Shown: piece after piece, positions 11,927-22,164 of the stretch
Layout: every line of letters begins with the position of its first letter
How positions within the stretch are numbered: the first letter of the stretch is position 1
DNA from: Cytidiella melzeri
Lineage: Eukaryota > Basidiomycota > Agaricomycetes > Polyporales > Irpicaceae
NCBI GenBank assembly: GCA_022592445.1
Contig: JABYQR010000385.1
Location: 1 to 40,845 of the forward strand
Direction of reading: 5' to 3'
Length of the DNA stretch: 40,845 bases
Translations under genes and position numbers: made by a program
The notes under the pieces: model-generated
Told to the model about the DNA's origin: nothing
Databases searched by the model: none
What the model saw: only the letters and a program-made list of their open reading frames with translations

Positions 11927-12204
11927 TTTCAGTATGTAGTGACATTGTTCTGCAATGTATTCGTTTCTGTGACAGCTATCAAGAATGGCATCAAAAGGCG
12001 CAGCCTTGTGGCGCGTAGACGCTTGGCGTTGAATGAATCTGCGCCGCTCCTCGCTATATGGCGGTTCGGTGCCACATTTCTATTTCCTTCAGATGCGTCA
12101 CTACTTACAACAGGCAATGCTAATTGAGATGTGTCATAGTACAGTAGTATAGTGACATATCATGAGAAAACACAAGGCATAAAGAAGCAAAGTCGGGGCG
12201 GCGC

Positions 12205-12841
12205 GAATGGCGGGAGGGCGGCGGGCAGAGAGCGGACAACATGGCTGACAGGGGAGTGCCACAGGATGACAGGACGGCGGGAGGGCAGCGGGGATGACAA
12301 CGCTGATGGAGGGACTGGAGCGATGACAGGCGGCGCCAAATAGAAGGCGAGAAGGCAAAATGGACAGGGATAGCGTGTTTGACAGGGGGCATCAGACAGA
12401 AGGCAGGGAACAGGTATTGATGTGGGGACGGCGCAGTTGACAGGGGAGCGCCTGAGGAAGGAGGGCGGCGGGAGGGCGGCGGGAATGTCAAGGACAGCGG
12501 AGGGGCACTCAGTATTGATGGGAGTACTCAGTATTGATGGGAGCGTCGAAGGTGATGGATAGTTGACAGGGGATACTCAGCATTGATGGGAGAAGTCAGG
12601 TTCTAGAACGGTCGCACGTCATCACACCGGATGCGGATATGTCAGCACGTGTCGCAGGACCTGCAAAAACTCGTAAAATGCTCATATTTTTTTGCCGCTG
12701 GTCTTTACTCTATAAGGTAATGTCTACATAATGGGGGAGCTATTAGCTAGTATGCGCCGATTAGCGGAGACTGGCGTGTAAGCCTGACGAATGACCGCGC
12801 TTGACAGGCCTATATGGTTTGATATGGGGGAGGTCCAGGTG
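12205..12841 (-). repeat. Right terminal inverted repeat of the KDZ element
   Basis: Inverted partner of 3732-4400. It carries the same repeated GACAG (CTGTC on the other strand) motifs and ends in GGTCCAGGTG directly before the second GGACAGGT. The stretch 11927-12204, between the transposase stop and this repeat, contains no gene. Confidence 0.9.
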
Positions 12842-13729
12842 GGACAGGTACGTACACTGACCTGCATTATTGATAATAAGGCTAAAGTCTTGAATTCAGC
12901 TTGCACACCTTGACGACCTTTCTATGGTCATCTGCAATGTGCGTGGTGCAGTGGACGCTTGGGACAAGTACATGTCCTCACAGGAGGAGGTCACAGCAGA
13001 GTTGAAAAAGGACAGCCCATCACAGTTTGGACATGTGTATCTTGGTGCCCGCTGCCCACCAACAAAGATCTCAACTCTTGCGCTAGACTTTGTAGAGGAT
13101 GAGGCATTTCATGACTTCCAGAAGAAGATCCAGCATTGCATTGTTGACCTGAATCGCCGCAGTGCACAAAGTGGTGGGAGCCTTCTAAGACGGATTAGAC
13201 ACAGCCTTCAGGTCACGACAGGCAATCAAGGTACACACCGATGACCAGGTGAATGTCAATGTGTGGTTCAGATACAGACATACCGTGGCTTACTAAATCC
13301 TACATACAGATCATTGAGCACCGCTATATCCGTGTTGACTATGAGTCAAGGGTCACTAGGAGAAAAGAGACTGATCTCTTACATTGCTCACCGAGTTTTC
13401 ATGGTGCCTCGCGCCATGACACCGTCATTGTCAATGTCGGACCTGATGAGATGTCAGCATTCTGCAAGCTGATACTCCCTTTCACTTACAAGTATGAAGA
13501 AACGGTCTACGCCTTGGCACTAGTGCAGATGTGTGAGACTCCATCCAGAATCAGGCAGCCAGGTGATTGTGACCTAGGATTATGCCGGATACAAGAGCAG
13601 CCTCGTTGGCGGTCACAAGTCATACCTCTGTGGGCTGTCAGACGGGGTGCACTCATGGTAGCAAATCCACGAAGCCCGGGCGAGCACTTTGTGGTTGATG
13701 CATTAGACAATGACATGTTTTTGCGTTGA
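12842..13729 (+). pseudogene. Plavaka-type transposase, 3' part after the KDZ insertion
   Basis: This is the continuation of the gene broken at 3731. If the KDZ element and one GGACAGGT copy are removed, the exon ending NFKNIEGQ is followed by GTACGT, a good splice donor. An acceptor near 12899 then leads into LAHLDDLSMVICNVRGAVDAW. Further exons encode RCPPTKISTLALDF and, from about 13310, the conserved C-terminal block (YIRVDYESR, CSPSFHGASRHDTVIVNV, DCDLGLCRIQEQPRWRSQVIP). It ends DALDNDMFLR-stop, a typical Plavaka end. This half shows no obvious internal lesion, so the KDZ insertion may have been recent relative to other damage. Confidence 0.8.
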
Positions 13730-13853
13730 ATTGGGCTCTTTCCAGATAGAAACATGGCTGCACAGATACAAGCACCTTAAACTGCAGGAGTACATAAAAA
13801 GCATTTTGTATTTTACATGTAACGAATATCATGCCGAAGCGACTAGATACACA
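13730..13853. other. Short spacer between convergent genes
   Basis: This lies between the Plavaka stop codon and the stop of the next minus-strand gene. It probably contains both 3' ends. No terminal repeat of the Plavaka element is recognisable here. Confidence 0.4.
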
Positions 13854-15669
13854 CTAAGGATAGCGAGAGGAGCGTTGAGCATTCCCAGGGCGGGTATTAG
13901 CAGTGGCAGCTTCAGACTCAGCTCCTTCCCTCCCCTTCCCCTTTCCCTGGCGTGAACGTGATGCTGCTTTCTTTTGTGCAGGATCTGATACCTGAGAGAC
14001 CAAGCTGTCTCCAGGCCCAACAGTTAAAACGGAGGTGGAGGCTTGCTGCGCCTCTGCTACGGTGCTGAGAGGTACCACTACATCTTTGGGAATAGCCACG
14101 GGAGCAGCATACGATAAAGGGGGTGTCTGTGGCGGTGCTGTCAAGACAGCATGGTCACTAAAGGCATACAGAACAAGGTGAGAGGGCGCTTAAATATGTC
14201 AGCTGGAACACTTGTCGCAAATGCTGCGAGAGCTTGTGCATTGCGGCAAGCTGCAGCGGTAATAGCGAGATCCTCGTCCAAACACTGCACCGCAGATGCT
14301 TCCTGGCCATTGAAGGCAACGGTACCTATAGTTTTTACCAACTGATGCAAGCGAGGTGTCTCCCGCTGTTCGTAAAATGTGCGGCGAAGCCAACAGTATT
14401 TGCCTTGCCAATCAACCTTGTCCTCTCCAGGATCCGCATTGGGACGAATTGTGGAGGAGAAGTTTTCCCTTCCAACAAACTCCGGCTCACCGGAAACATG
14501 GAAACGAAGCTGTGTGGCAGATATGTCAGAGACTGTCAGTGACAACATGTAAAGACAAGCTGTACCACAGTGAACATCAACGCCAAGTTGCCGGGCGTGA
14601 TACCTTCTCTCTTTGCGTTCCAGACCACCCCGTTCGGCCTAGAGTGGACCTTGGTGTTGTCATTGAGTACAGAGGATTCTCCGTAAAGTGCCGCTCAAAA
14701 GTACTGATATATATATGATAAATGAGATAAGTGTTCAACAAAGAAACAGCAGGAGAACTCACGTAGCCAATTTCTGGGATCCAAAACACATATCGGTCAT
14801 CCCTGTTTTCAGGATTTATGGAGGATGGGTAGAATACCGGAGGAAGGTGGTCGAACAAACGTAAGGATGAGCACGGCGTGCTGCTGGGGAGGAAGTATGG
14901 GCGCGTGGCTTGTTGGCAAGCCGTGGTATTGCGTATGGGAGGATTTTGCCGGTAACATTCACAATCTTGCACTTCTGGTCCAATGACCACTTGATGAACT
15001 ACACGAAAAGCGGAAGGGTCAATACATGCAATTGCACAGTGCGAACATGGGCATACACAAGTTGCCAGCCAGATGTCGGTCTTCCCTATGAGCTTTCGCA
15101 GATTCTCGTCATGTGCTTTCACGAAGTCAATGAGCTCCTCTATGAACACTTTTTCTTGTGATTCCTTAGACGTGTATTGCTTCTTGACATCCGTAGGGTC
15201 TACTCCCAATCGCTTGTGCTTCTCAAACCACCGCATCACTGGCCAAGGGTGCAAGTACAATGCTGCCTTCTTTGCTACTTTCTTGAGCATCGCGGCATGC
15301 TGCTTGTGTTCTACTGGGATCAAGCTCTCGATGGACTTGGGGGACTTGCCTGGACCGCTCCGCTTCAATCTCGCATTGACGTCCGCGGTCTCAGCTTGTA
15401 GCTCGGCAACAACCTTTCTCAGGTCGGCATTCTTGACCTGCAATGCGGCGCAGACCTGCGATAGAAAAACTCAGGTCAGACCAACACAGAGCGATTTTGT
15501 GCACAGGATGAATCACCTTCTGATAGTCAGCTATGGTTCCCCTCTCTGAAGGTAGTACAATCGGAGGAGGAAGATTGTCCTCGAGGTCCAAGGTTGGAAG
15601 TTGACCACTAAGGTTGTTGTCACTGCCACTATTGTCCGAGACATTGCTTCCCAAAACACTAGAACGCAT
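13854..15669 (-). pseudogene. Uncharacterised coiled-coil/basic-tail protein gene, probably decayed
   Basis: Exon 1 (15669-15517) and exon 2 (15455-15057) join in frame. They encode an acidic Asn/Ser-rich start, a coiled coil (VCAALQVKNADLRKVV) and a conserved-looking block (LHPWPVMRWFEKHKRLGVD ... FVKAHDENLRKL). Downstream segments still read as protein: PPVFYPSSINPENRDDRYVF, then AALYGESSVLNDN, ITPGNLALMFTVVQLLRF, and KYCWLRRTFYEQRETPRL. The last exon (14144-13854) is Pro/Thr/Gln-rich with a basic SRSRQGKGKGRE tail. Two problems suggest decay: no single splice model joins 15000-14880 cleanly, and an in-frame TGA lies just before AALYGE near 14705. The ITPG...F layout recalls an Agaricomycete family like DUF6698 proteins, but that is weak. 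It converges with the Plavaka gene. Confidence 0.55.
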
Positions 15670-16030
15670 GTCAAGTCAACAACTGGTGGGAGGCGTGCGT
15701 TGACTTGAACTTGCTTACCAGTATATATACCCAAGGGAGGTTGCCTCATGTATTGAAGATAGGATGTGGCTCCCGAGTTCGGCTTTCACTACGCAGCCGA
15801 AAGAGAGAAAGAAGAGACCGTTAGACTCAACGAAGTGCAATAATCAAATGGAAACCCACCACCGACAAGCACAAGGCGCACTACCAAACAGTTAGCACTG
15901 CTCAACAAAGCACGTGGACCGGTGTTTAGGAATGGACTTGGGTCTAAATGCTCCAAACGCAGGGAGGAGAAGCCTCGTGTTGATGAGGTGATATGAAACT
16001 ATTCTGCGGAACTCGCGGTTGGACTGTCGG
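15670..16030. other. Upstream region of the minus-strand hypothetical gene
   Basis: No gene is seen. The part near 15720-15850 probably includes the leader and promoter of the minus-strand gene ending at 15669. A purine-rich GAAAGAGAGAAAGAAGAGA stretch lies near 15800-15820. Confidence 0.35.
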
Positions 16031-16297
16031 ACACCATACTGAAGACGTTAGAGGGCAACGACTCTGAATAGCAGATGATCCGCTGTCAAGAGAGTTGATT
16101 CAGAGGGTCCAGGTATATTGACAAGGAAGGATTCAGAATCAGTCGAAGAGCTCGTAGTTGAACACCATTCTGAAAACGTCAGAGGGCGGCATTTGGAAGC
16201 TCTAAATAGCAGATAATCCGCTATCGGAGAGTAGAAGATATGAGGAGGGCCAGTGGAAGTCGAACAGGTGTTGTCATGAGGGAGAGGTGGTGGCTGT
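16031..16297. repeat. Direct repeat copy 1 (two ~125-bp subunits)
   Basis: This matches 16539-16788 with scattered changes. Each copy is itself a degenerate tandem pair: the subunits begin ACCATACTGAAGAC / ACCATTCTGAAAAC and each ends near AGCAGATGATCCGCT. The sequence is non-coding in all frames as far as I can judge. Confidence 0.8.
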
Positions 16298-16538
16298 GGG
16301 CGTAGTTGTGGCAATGCGAGATCCAGACGTCAATGCGGAATGCAAAGCTTTGGGCGGGTCGAGTGGGCAATGGAGTTTAAGGATTCAGAGGAGGATTTGT
16401 GTGATTTGTCACTGACTGTCAATGTTGCCATGCTGAGAAGGTCGAGAGACGACGAGTTATTGACACAACTAATAGCACACAATCCACCGTGGAGACAATC
16501 GATGGTACAATGACGGCCGACGCCAATCAAGTGCTTGG

Positions 16539-16788
16539 ACACCATACTGAAGACATGAGAGGGCAACGGGCTCTGAACAGCAGATGATCCGCTGTTGAGA
16601 GAGTTGGTTCAGAGGGTTTGAATCCAGTTGAAGAGCTTTGAGTTGTAGTCAAACACCATTCTGAGGACGTCAGAGGGCGGCATTTGAAAGCTCTAAATAG
16701 CAGATGATCCGCTATTGGAGAGTCGAAGATATGAGGAGGGCAAGTGGAAGTCAAAGAGGTGTGGGCATAAGGGAGAGGTGGTGGCTGT
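16539..16788. repeat. Direct repeat copy 2 (two ~125-bp subunits)
   Basis: This is the second copy of the unit at 16031-16297, 508 bp downstream and in the same orientation. The four subunits in the two copies start near 16033, 16159, 16541 and 16656. The dyad AGCAGATGATCCGCT recurs here and, inverted, in the leader region of the next gene. Confidence 0.8.
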
Positions 16789-17739
16789 ATTAGTTGTAGT
16801 TGTGGCGGTAATAATAATAGTTGTTGTAATTGTAAGTGATAACAAGAATATTAATCTAAACATTACAGTGATAAGAAAAATAAGATAACAAAGTCTTAAC
16901 ATTTGTTAATAATACGGATGGGCGTTTAATTTTCCGACTTAGACATTTTTGATTCTCTCGTTGTGCTGGGCCGTCAACTCATTACCTCCACTCACCCTTG
17001 CTTCTCTGCTGCGCTGCTTTGCTATCCTTATGAGAGTGTTTCGCCAGCGGTAATCTGCTGTGCTGACCTCCCGACTCAAGCTACTCGCTGTCCGACAAAT
17101 CGCGTCAGAGGTCAACTACTTTTTGAACTGGAGCTTTCCGCGCGTTGACACTCCATTGACACCTCTTTGCAAATGCTGGACATTGACACTTGGACGTGTT
17201 AGTTGGCCGACGTTCTGGTAAGTACTACAGCTCCCATTCCGGCTCACCACTAATGCTTCACAGGTTTTCTCAATCTTCTGTACCACCCTCACAAGAGTCT
17301 TTTGCCAGCGGATCATCTGCTGTGCTAGCTCTTTGATTTACGGGGACTTTGCTCACCAGCGGATCATCTACTTGCTCAAGTCGTCTCCTCTTGTCTACGC
17401 TGTTGACATTCCGGCGTTCATCTGCCAGAGCATTCCGTCAGTGCGTTCACGCTGCGCTGCGCTTGCCACCTCAATTGCTCAGCCGTCTCAAACCCACGAG
17501 CCTTTCGCAGACACACTTTGCCTCTTTGTGAAGGCCTTGCCATCATTTGAAGTCAGTCCGCTGACGTGCTGGTAAGTACACCAACCCACTCAATCATGGC
17601 TTCTCACTCATTGCTCTCAAGTTGTCTTTGCTTACTGTGCCCCAGATATATTTGCTTGTTGAGGGCTGTGCAGGCACAAGTTGTAAGTCCACCCAACAGA
17701 AATTTCCTGCATGCAAACTAATACTTGAGCAGCGCTGTT
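16789..17739 (+). promoter_or_regulatory. Presumed promoter and spliced 5' leader of the large plus-strand gene
   Basis: An AT-rich part (16790-16930) is followed by a pyrimidine-rich stretch with no convincing reading frame. Donor-like GTAAGTAC sites occur at about 17219 and 17572, and GTAAGT near 17680. Acceptor-like AG sites occur near 17264, 17622 and 17732. This suggests a leader with several introns. AGCGGATCATCTGCT-type dyads occur near 17046, 17307 and 17358. The assignment rests on context only. Confidence 0.4.
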
Positions 17740-20700
17740 ATGCCCAGACTTCCTCAGACCCTGGAGAAACCCGCGCTCATGTGGGCTTCGGAAGTAGATA
17801 TCCCCAACTACCCTGGTCTTTACGTGTCTCCCAACGCGACCACTCTACCGAACTCCGCGCATGGTAATCTAAAACCATTCTTAGGTTGCGGTTGCCTGCC
17901 AAACCCTTGGACATGGCTCTTCCCGAGACATGTCAGCCAACAGCACTACTGGACCGCGCTGAGCCCAAAACAGATGAAATTCGCTGGTCTGCTGGATCCG
18001 TTAAATAAGATTGAGCTTGTGGAAGGCCCCAACAACCAGTACAGACTCAAGAATGTGGAAGAGTGGCGTCACCTTGAGATGTTCTTGCGCAGATTGCTTG
18101 TCCACATGCATCAATGTTTTCCCCTGTCGGCACGCACGCCCCTCCTCGTCCAGGTCGAGAACGATATGTTTCCTTGGCCAGAGGCGTACGGCTACAACCA
18201 CAGCTGGCCTTCCCCAAAGCAAGCCAAACAGTGCCTGAAGACTGTGCGCGCAGTTTTCGTGATCAGCATCGCAAAAGTGACATTCGCAGGCCATCTTTTA
18301 CCCAAGCACTGGGTGGAAACATTGCCCGAGAGGAAAATGATTTCTATAGACAAGGCGAACTCAGTCCTCGACTCTACCATCTGTCGAGTCTCCGACCATG
18401 CCACATCAACGCCTGTTGAGAGGTTGGGACTCATCGTCGACCTTACCGTCTCTCCCTGGGGCTCGTCTTTTGAACATGTCGAGGACATGATTACCAGGTT
18501 CTCCTTGCCTGTCTGGCTGTATTTTGGGCGCCAACCAGCAATCTCTTTGCATCCTCGGTCAAGAGAATATCTGCCTTTGGCAGCTGAGGTGCAAGCATCT
18601 CGCGCAGAGCCTGCTGCACGTTTGGACGACTTGGTTGAGGGACTCAAAGCCCCTCCCTCTACTGAAGACCTTGAGGCATGGTCCGGCCGTCAGGGGGGGT
18701 TCGCAAACTCTATCCTGTTATCTTTGGCTTGGGGTGGTCTGACATCAGGCAATCCCGGCGCGCCTCCATCCGCCTCGCCACCAGTCACCGCTGTGTCGCA
18801 CCCTCTTGGCCCTCCTCTCGTCTCTACCCTCAGGCGAGATCCAACCACAGATCAGGCTCCGGGTGAGACACCTGAGCAATTCTTTGGGAAGGTGCATGAA
18901 CGCAATGCTGAAAGGCGTGCCAAGATGAGTCATCGTGAGCAGGCTCAGGTGGAAGCAAGGGAGACGTTACACGCTGCTCTAGAGCTCCCAAATTCCAGCC
19001 ACCGTTGCTGGGTATTCGTGTGGTCACTAGACCACAGCGGTTGCTACATCAGAACCTACGTTGGCCGCAACAAGTGGAGAGATGCATGGGCCAACTCTTC
19101 CCGCTCGCAGCGCAGGTATGATCCTGTGCGCAACGAATTCGATATCTATGAAGGACTCGACCCATCCGCATTGACCAAGGACAAGGAATTTACGGAAGAT
19201 TGGGAGGACGAACACACAACAGCGATAGTCCAGAGTTACCAAACTCTGAACCCTGCTGTTGCTCACCCTCTGTCATCCAGCAGGCTGCAACTGCCTGCTC
19301 GTGACTGCTCACCTCAATATTGCCCTCGCTCCCCTCGACACCGCTCTCATTCTCCTCGACACCGCTCTCATTCTCCTCGACGTCGCTCCCGCACTCCTCA
19401 ACGTCAATATCGTTCTTCTCGATGTCGCTCTCGCACCCCGCAACACTGCTCTTGCACACCTCAACGCCGCTCTTGCACACCTCAACGCCGCTCTTGCACA
19501 CCTCAACGCCGCTCTTGCACACCTCAACGCCGCTCTCGTTCCCCTCAACACCGCTCTTGTTCCCCTCGACACCGCTCTTGTTCACCTCAACGCCGCTCTC
19601 ATTTGCCTGCACATAGTCGCTTCCATACCTCCTCTCGCGCACTCCCTTCTCGCCACTCGCAGTGTCCTCGGTCTCCACAGCCGAGTGCCTCTACCAGTAC
19701 AACTGCATCCTCGTCTGCACCTAGAGCTCGTTCTCCCATAAGCGAGTTACCACAATGTACTGGCATTGGGTTCAACATGGCGCTGACGCTGCGCTATGGC
19801 CTCATTGAGTACTCAGAGCAAATGGTTTACAGGGACGTGGGAGCCCTGCTGACAGAAGAGAAGGTCAACAATCTCATGGCAAACTGCCAAGAGAAAGTCC
19901 TCAAGGAGTATTTGACGCCAATGCAGGACCTGTTCACCTACCTCTCGGAGTCTCTGAGCGCGTTCAAAATGCTGCCACCCATCCTTACCAATCTTGTCCC
20001 TGGCAGTGCACCAGGATACCCGTTACATCGTCGGACAGACCTAATCGGCGAGGCTGTCTTTGACAAAGAACATGTTCCTTGGTATTTCATTTCTGCTCAA
20101 AATGCATGGGATAACGACATGCCGTTCTCAATTTGCCTGCCTGACCCCGTCACCGTGAACCACCTCCTGCAATCTAACGTCAGCTCATCAATATTTGACG
20201 TAACTCGCACATTGCTTACCTGGGGAGTGCGATTCCATACGTTCCGGCCACTTGAGAACCTGCGGCTGCTCTGGGCGTTGCCCCCAATACCCATGTTTTT
20301 CAATCAAGTGCCGCTGGGCCTCGGACTTGTGGAGCATGGTTACAGGTTTACACTTGCCAATTATGAGGCTTATGTTGCTAAGCGCGATAATGTCATCCAC
20401 AGCTTGCAGGGTTGCGCCGCTTTGCAACGAGGTGATCTACTGTGGCGACTGGCTTGTGACCCGTTTGGAGACGACTCAGAGGTCTACCGCAGTCCAAGTG
20501 CGTATCAAACGCACAATAGCCATTAAGTACTAGGTGGTCAGGATTATGTGGATGATGCTCTGTCACGACACCAAGAGGATGTAATATGTGGAGTGTACAG
20601 GGTCAAGCCAGGTAAGTGCTCTGCCTGTTGGACAAATACCGCAGCTAATAAGTACCTCAGAACGTGCCGAAGAGGGACCCGATTGCACCGTGTTCCAGTC

Positions 20701-20932
20701 GTGGTGGCCAACATCAGCTACGTGGTCGCAGTCGGGGATGACTCTTGACTATTGAAGTGCCGGGGACAAACAATTCTTCGTCAAACATCGTGAAAATATA
20801 CTTAAGGGGGCTGTGCAACCAAAATCTGTTCAAGAGTGGCGCAAAGCCCTGGCGCACAAAAAGACTCAGAAAACCAACATTTTCAACAATGTGTGGTATC
20901 TCTCCTCTCGTGCTTTGCCGACTCCTTTGTAG
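17740..20932 (+). pseudogene. Large uncharacterised Agaricomycete family protein, one premature TGA
   Basis: Exon 1 (17740-20497) is open for 919 codons from MPRLPQTLEKPAL. A 36-bp intron leads to exon 2 (20534-20611), and a 49-bp intron to exon 3 (20661-20932). Together they would encode about 1,035 aa ending YLSSRALPTPL, but TGA at 20753-20755 (after GMTLDY) cuts off the last ~59 residues. Reading continues cleanly after it. Residues about 1-310 form one folded-looking region (LLDPLNKIELVEG, RLGLIVDLTVSPWG). ETPEQFFGKVHERNAERRAK is helical, and RRYDPVRNEFDIYEGLDP follows. Residues about 527-625 are an Arg/Ser-rich tract from a 21-bp minisatellite. The C-terminal part includes FRPLENLRLLWALPP and FQSWWPTSATWSQSG. 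I recall similar large proteins in other Agaricomycetes but know no function. The TGA could be a read error or real. Confidence 0.7.
19320..19612 (+). repeat. 21-bp coding minisatellite (Arg/Ser-rich heptads)
   Basis: A tandem array of a 21-bp unit (CCTCAACGCCGCTCTTGCAC and one more base) is in frame with the large gene. It encodes heptads such as RRSCTPQ, RHRSHSP and RHRSCSP. The middle copies (about 19455-19535) are nearly identical, while the outer ones are diverged. Because the period is a multiple of three, copy-number changes keep the frame. The composition resembles SR-type RNA-binding tracts. Confidence 0.9.
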
Positions 20933-21780
20933 TGTTGTTTTTCCCAACTTCACCTGTTCCGTACGTGGCTTGAGGCCCTCTGTTTGTATGATGTATCAGA
21001 TTTGTGTCATCCATTCAGCTTGCTGCTTCTATCACAACTCCAGTAATATTATAATACTATAATCAGCTTATCGCGAGCAGAGGTTACAATATGAGGGGAA
21101 AATTGTGTCAACGACTTGATTGCTTACAGCGTGAGACAAATTCTTCTGTACTGCAACAGTGTCAATGATGCGCAAAAAGGCATGGGATTTGGTGATGTAG
21201 CTATCAATAATAAGGTAAATGCATTTCTCAAACTACTGCCCTTTTTTAACCATCGGACGATATGTCCTCGCTGGGAGGTCAATGTAAGTCACTGTGCAGC
21301 AATGGGAGCTTCAATTTCGTCAAGGTCGATGTCAATGGCCTTCAATGCCGCATAGTATTAGTTACATTACAATTCATAAGAAGCATGAAACCGAGATAAC
21401 AGACATGTATTAGAGTTATTAGTTACCAGTAAGTAACAGTAGTGACCCGCGACTTGAACAATAATGGACCTGGTCCGTGCGCATGTATGAAAAGTATATA
21501 ATAAGGTCCTTCTCACAGTGTCGCCGCCAGTAGTACTAGTTTAACCAAATAATAAAATATGGTATACCTCTAATAAGCAGTTTGAGAGATAGAACACTTC
21601 AGTAAGTCAAAACGTTAACACTCACATTTTATACTATCACTACCATTACAATTTAAACTATCTAATACTGTAACACATCCAATATCATAATATAATAATA
21701 GTGATGCAATAATACATATACAAGAAACAACCTTAAATTTGGATCAGTAAATGATTAAACAAATATGATAAAATGGTCTT
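20933..21780. other. AT-rich intergenic region, no gene recognised
   Basis: No frame looks protein-like. A promoter-like stretch (GTATATAATAAGG) lies near 21496-21510 and could belong to an old LTR, but no partner copy is present in the window. The part from 21540 to 21780 is strongly AT-rich. Confidence 0.4.
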
Positions 21781-21814
21781 AGGGGTCCAATCAGGAGCCG
21801 CCTCAGGATTAGAC

Positions 21815-22035
21815 AGCCAGCCTCGCGATGCAATTGCGATGTGTCGCATGTGTCTCACAAGGCATTGTGATGTGACCGAAATGGATGCTAAGGCGGCCTT
21901 GCGATAGGACGCATGTGTCTCACAAGGCGTTGTGACATGACAGAACCGGATGCTCAGGCGGCCTCGCAATAGGACGCATGTGTCTCATGAGGCGTTGTGA
22001 CGTGACAGAACCGGATACTCAAGCAGCGTCAGGAT
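21815..22035. repeat. 65-bp tandem repeat, about three copies
   Basis: The anchor CGCATGTGTCTCACAAGG recurs at 21845, 21910 and 21975, a regular 65-bp spacing. Each unit also contains TTGTGAYRTGAC and GGATRCTMARGCGGCCT. The flanks carry partial units. The array is GC-rich compared with its AT-rich surroundings and is not coding. Confidence 0.85.
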
Positions 22036-22164
22036 TGGTGGCCACTACAGCGCTTGGCCTCGTGATGTGACTCACCTCCCTCGTGAGGGTTTGGTTCACA
22101 TCAGCATGCCTCGGGAAGGCGCCTCATTCTTGGAGACTCCCGAGGCATCAAGACCCATCGTTTG

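Larger units (their letters stand above)
3732..12841. mobile_element. KDZ-superfamily DNA transposon, 9.11 kb, apparently complete
   Basis: Both ends begin with the same inverted terminus (CACCTGGACCTCCCCCATAT outward-in). They are flanked by a perfect 8-bp direct repeat, GGACAGGT, at 3724-3731 and 12842-12849, which is the target duplication. The inverted repeats continue inward for about 0.65 kb per side with very few differences. The interior holds a KDZ transposase on the plus strand and two divergent-side cargo genes on the minus strand, all open. An 8-bp duplication fits what is known of KDZ elements. High TIR similarity and open frames suggest recent, possibly autonomous, activity. It sits inside a Plavaka gene, which dates it as the younger insertion. 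Confidence 0.9.

Noticed and set aside
19190..19741. Overlapping open frames on both strands through the 21-bp repeat
   Set aside because: The repeat period of 21 keeps all frames open. Only the plus frame of the large gene has conserved sequence on both sides.
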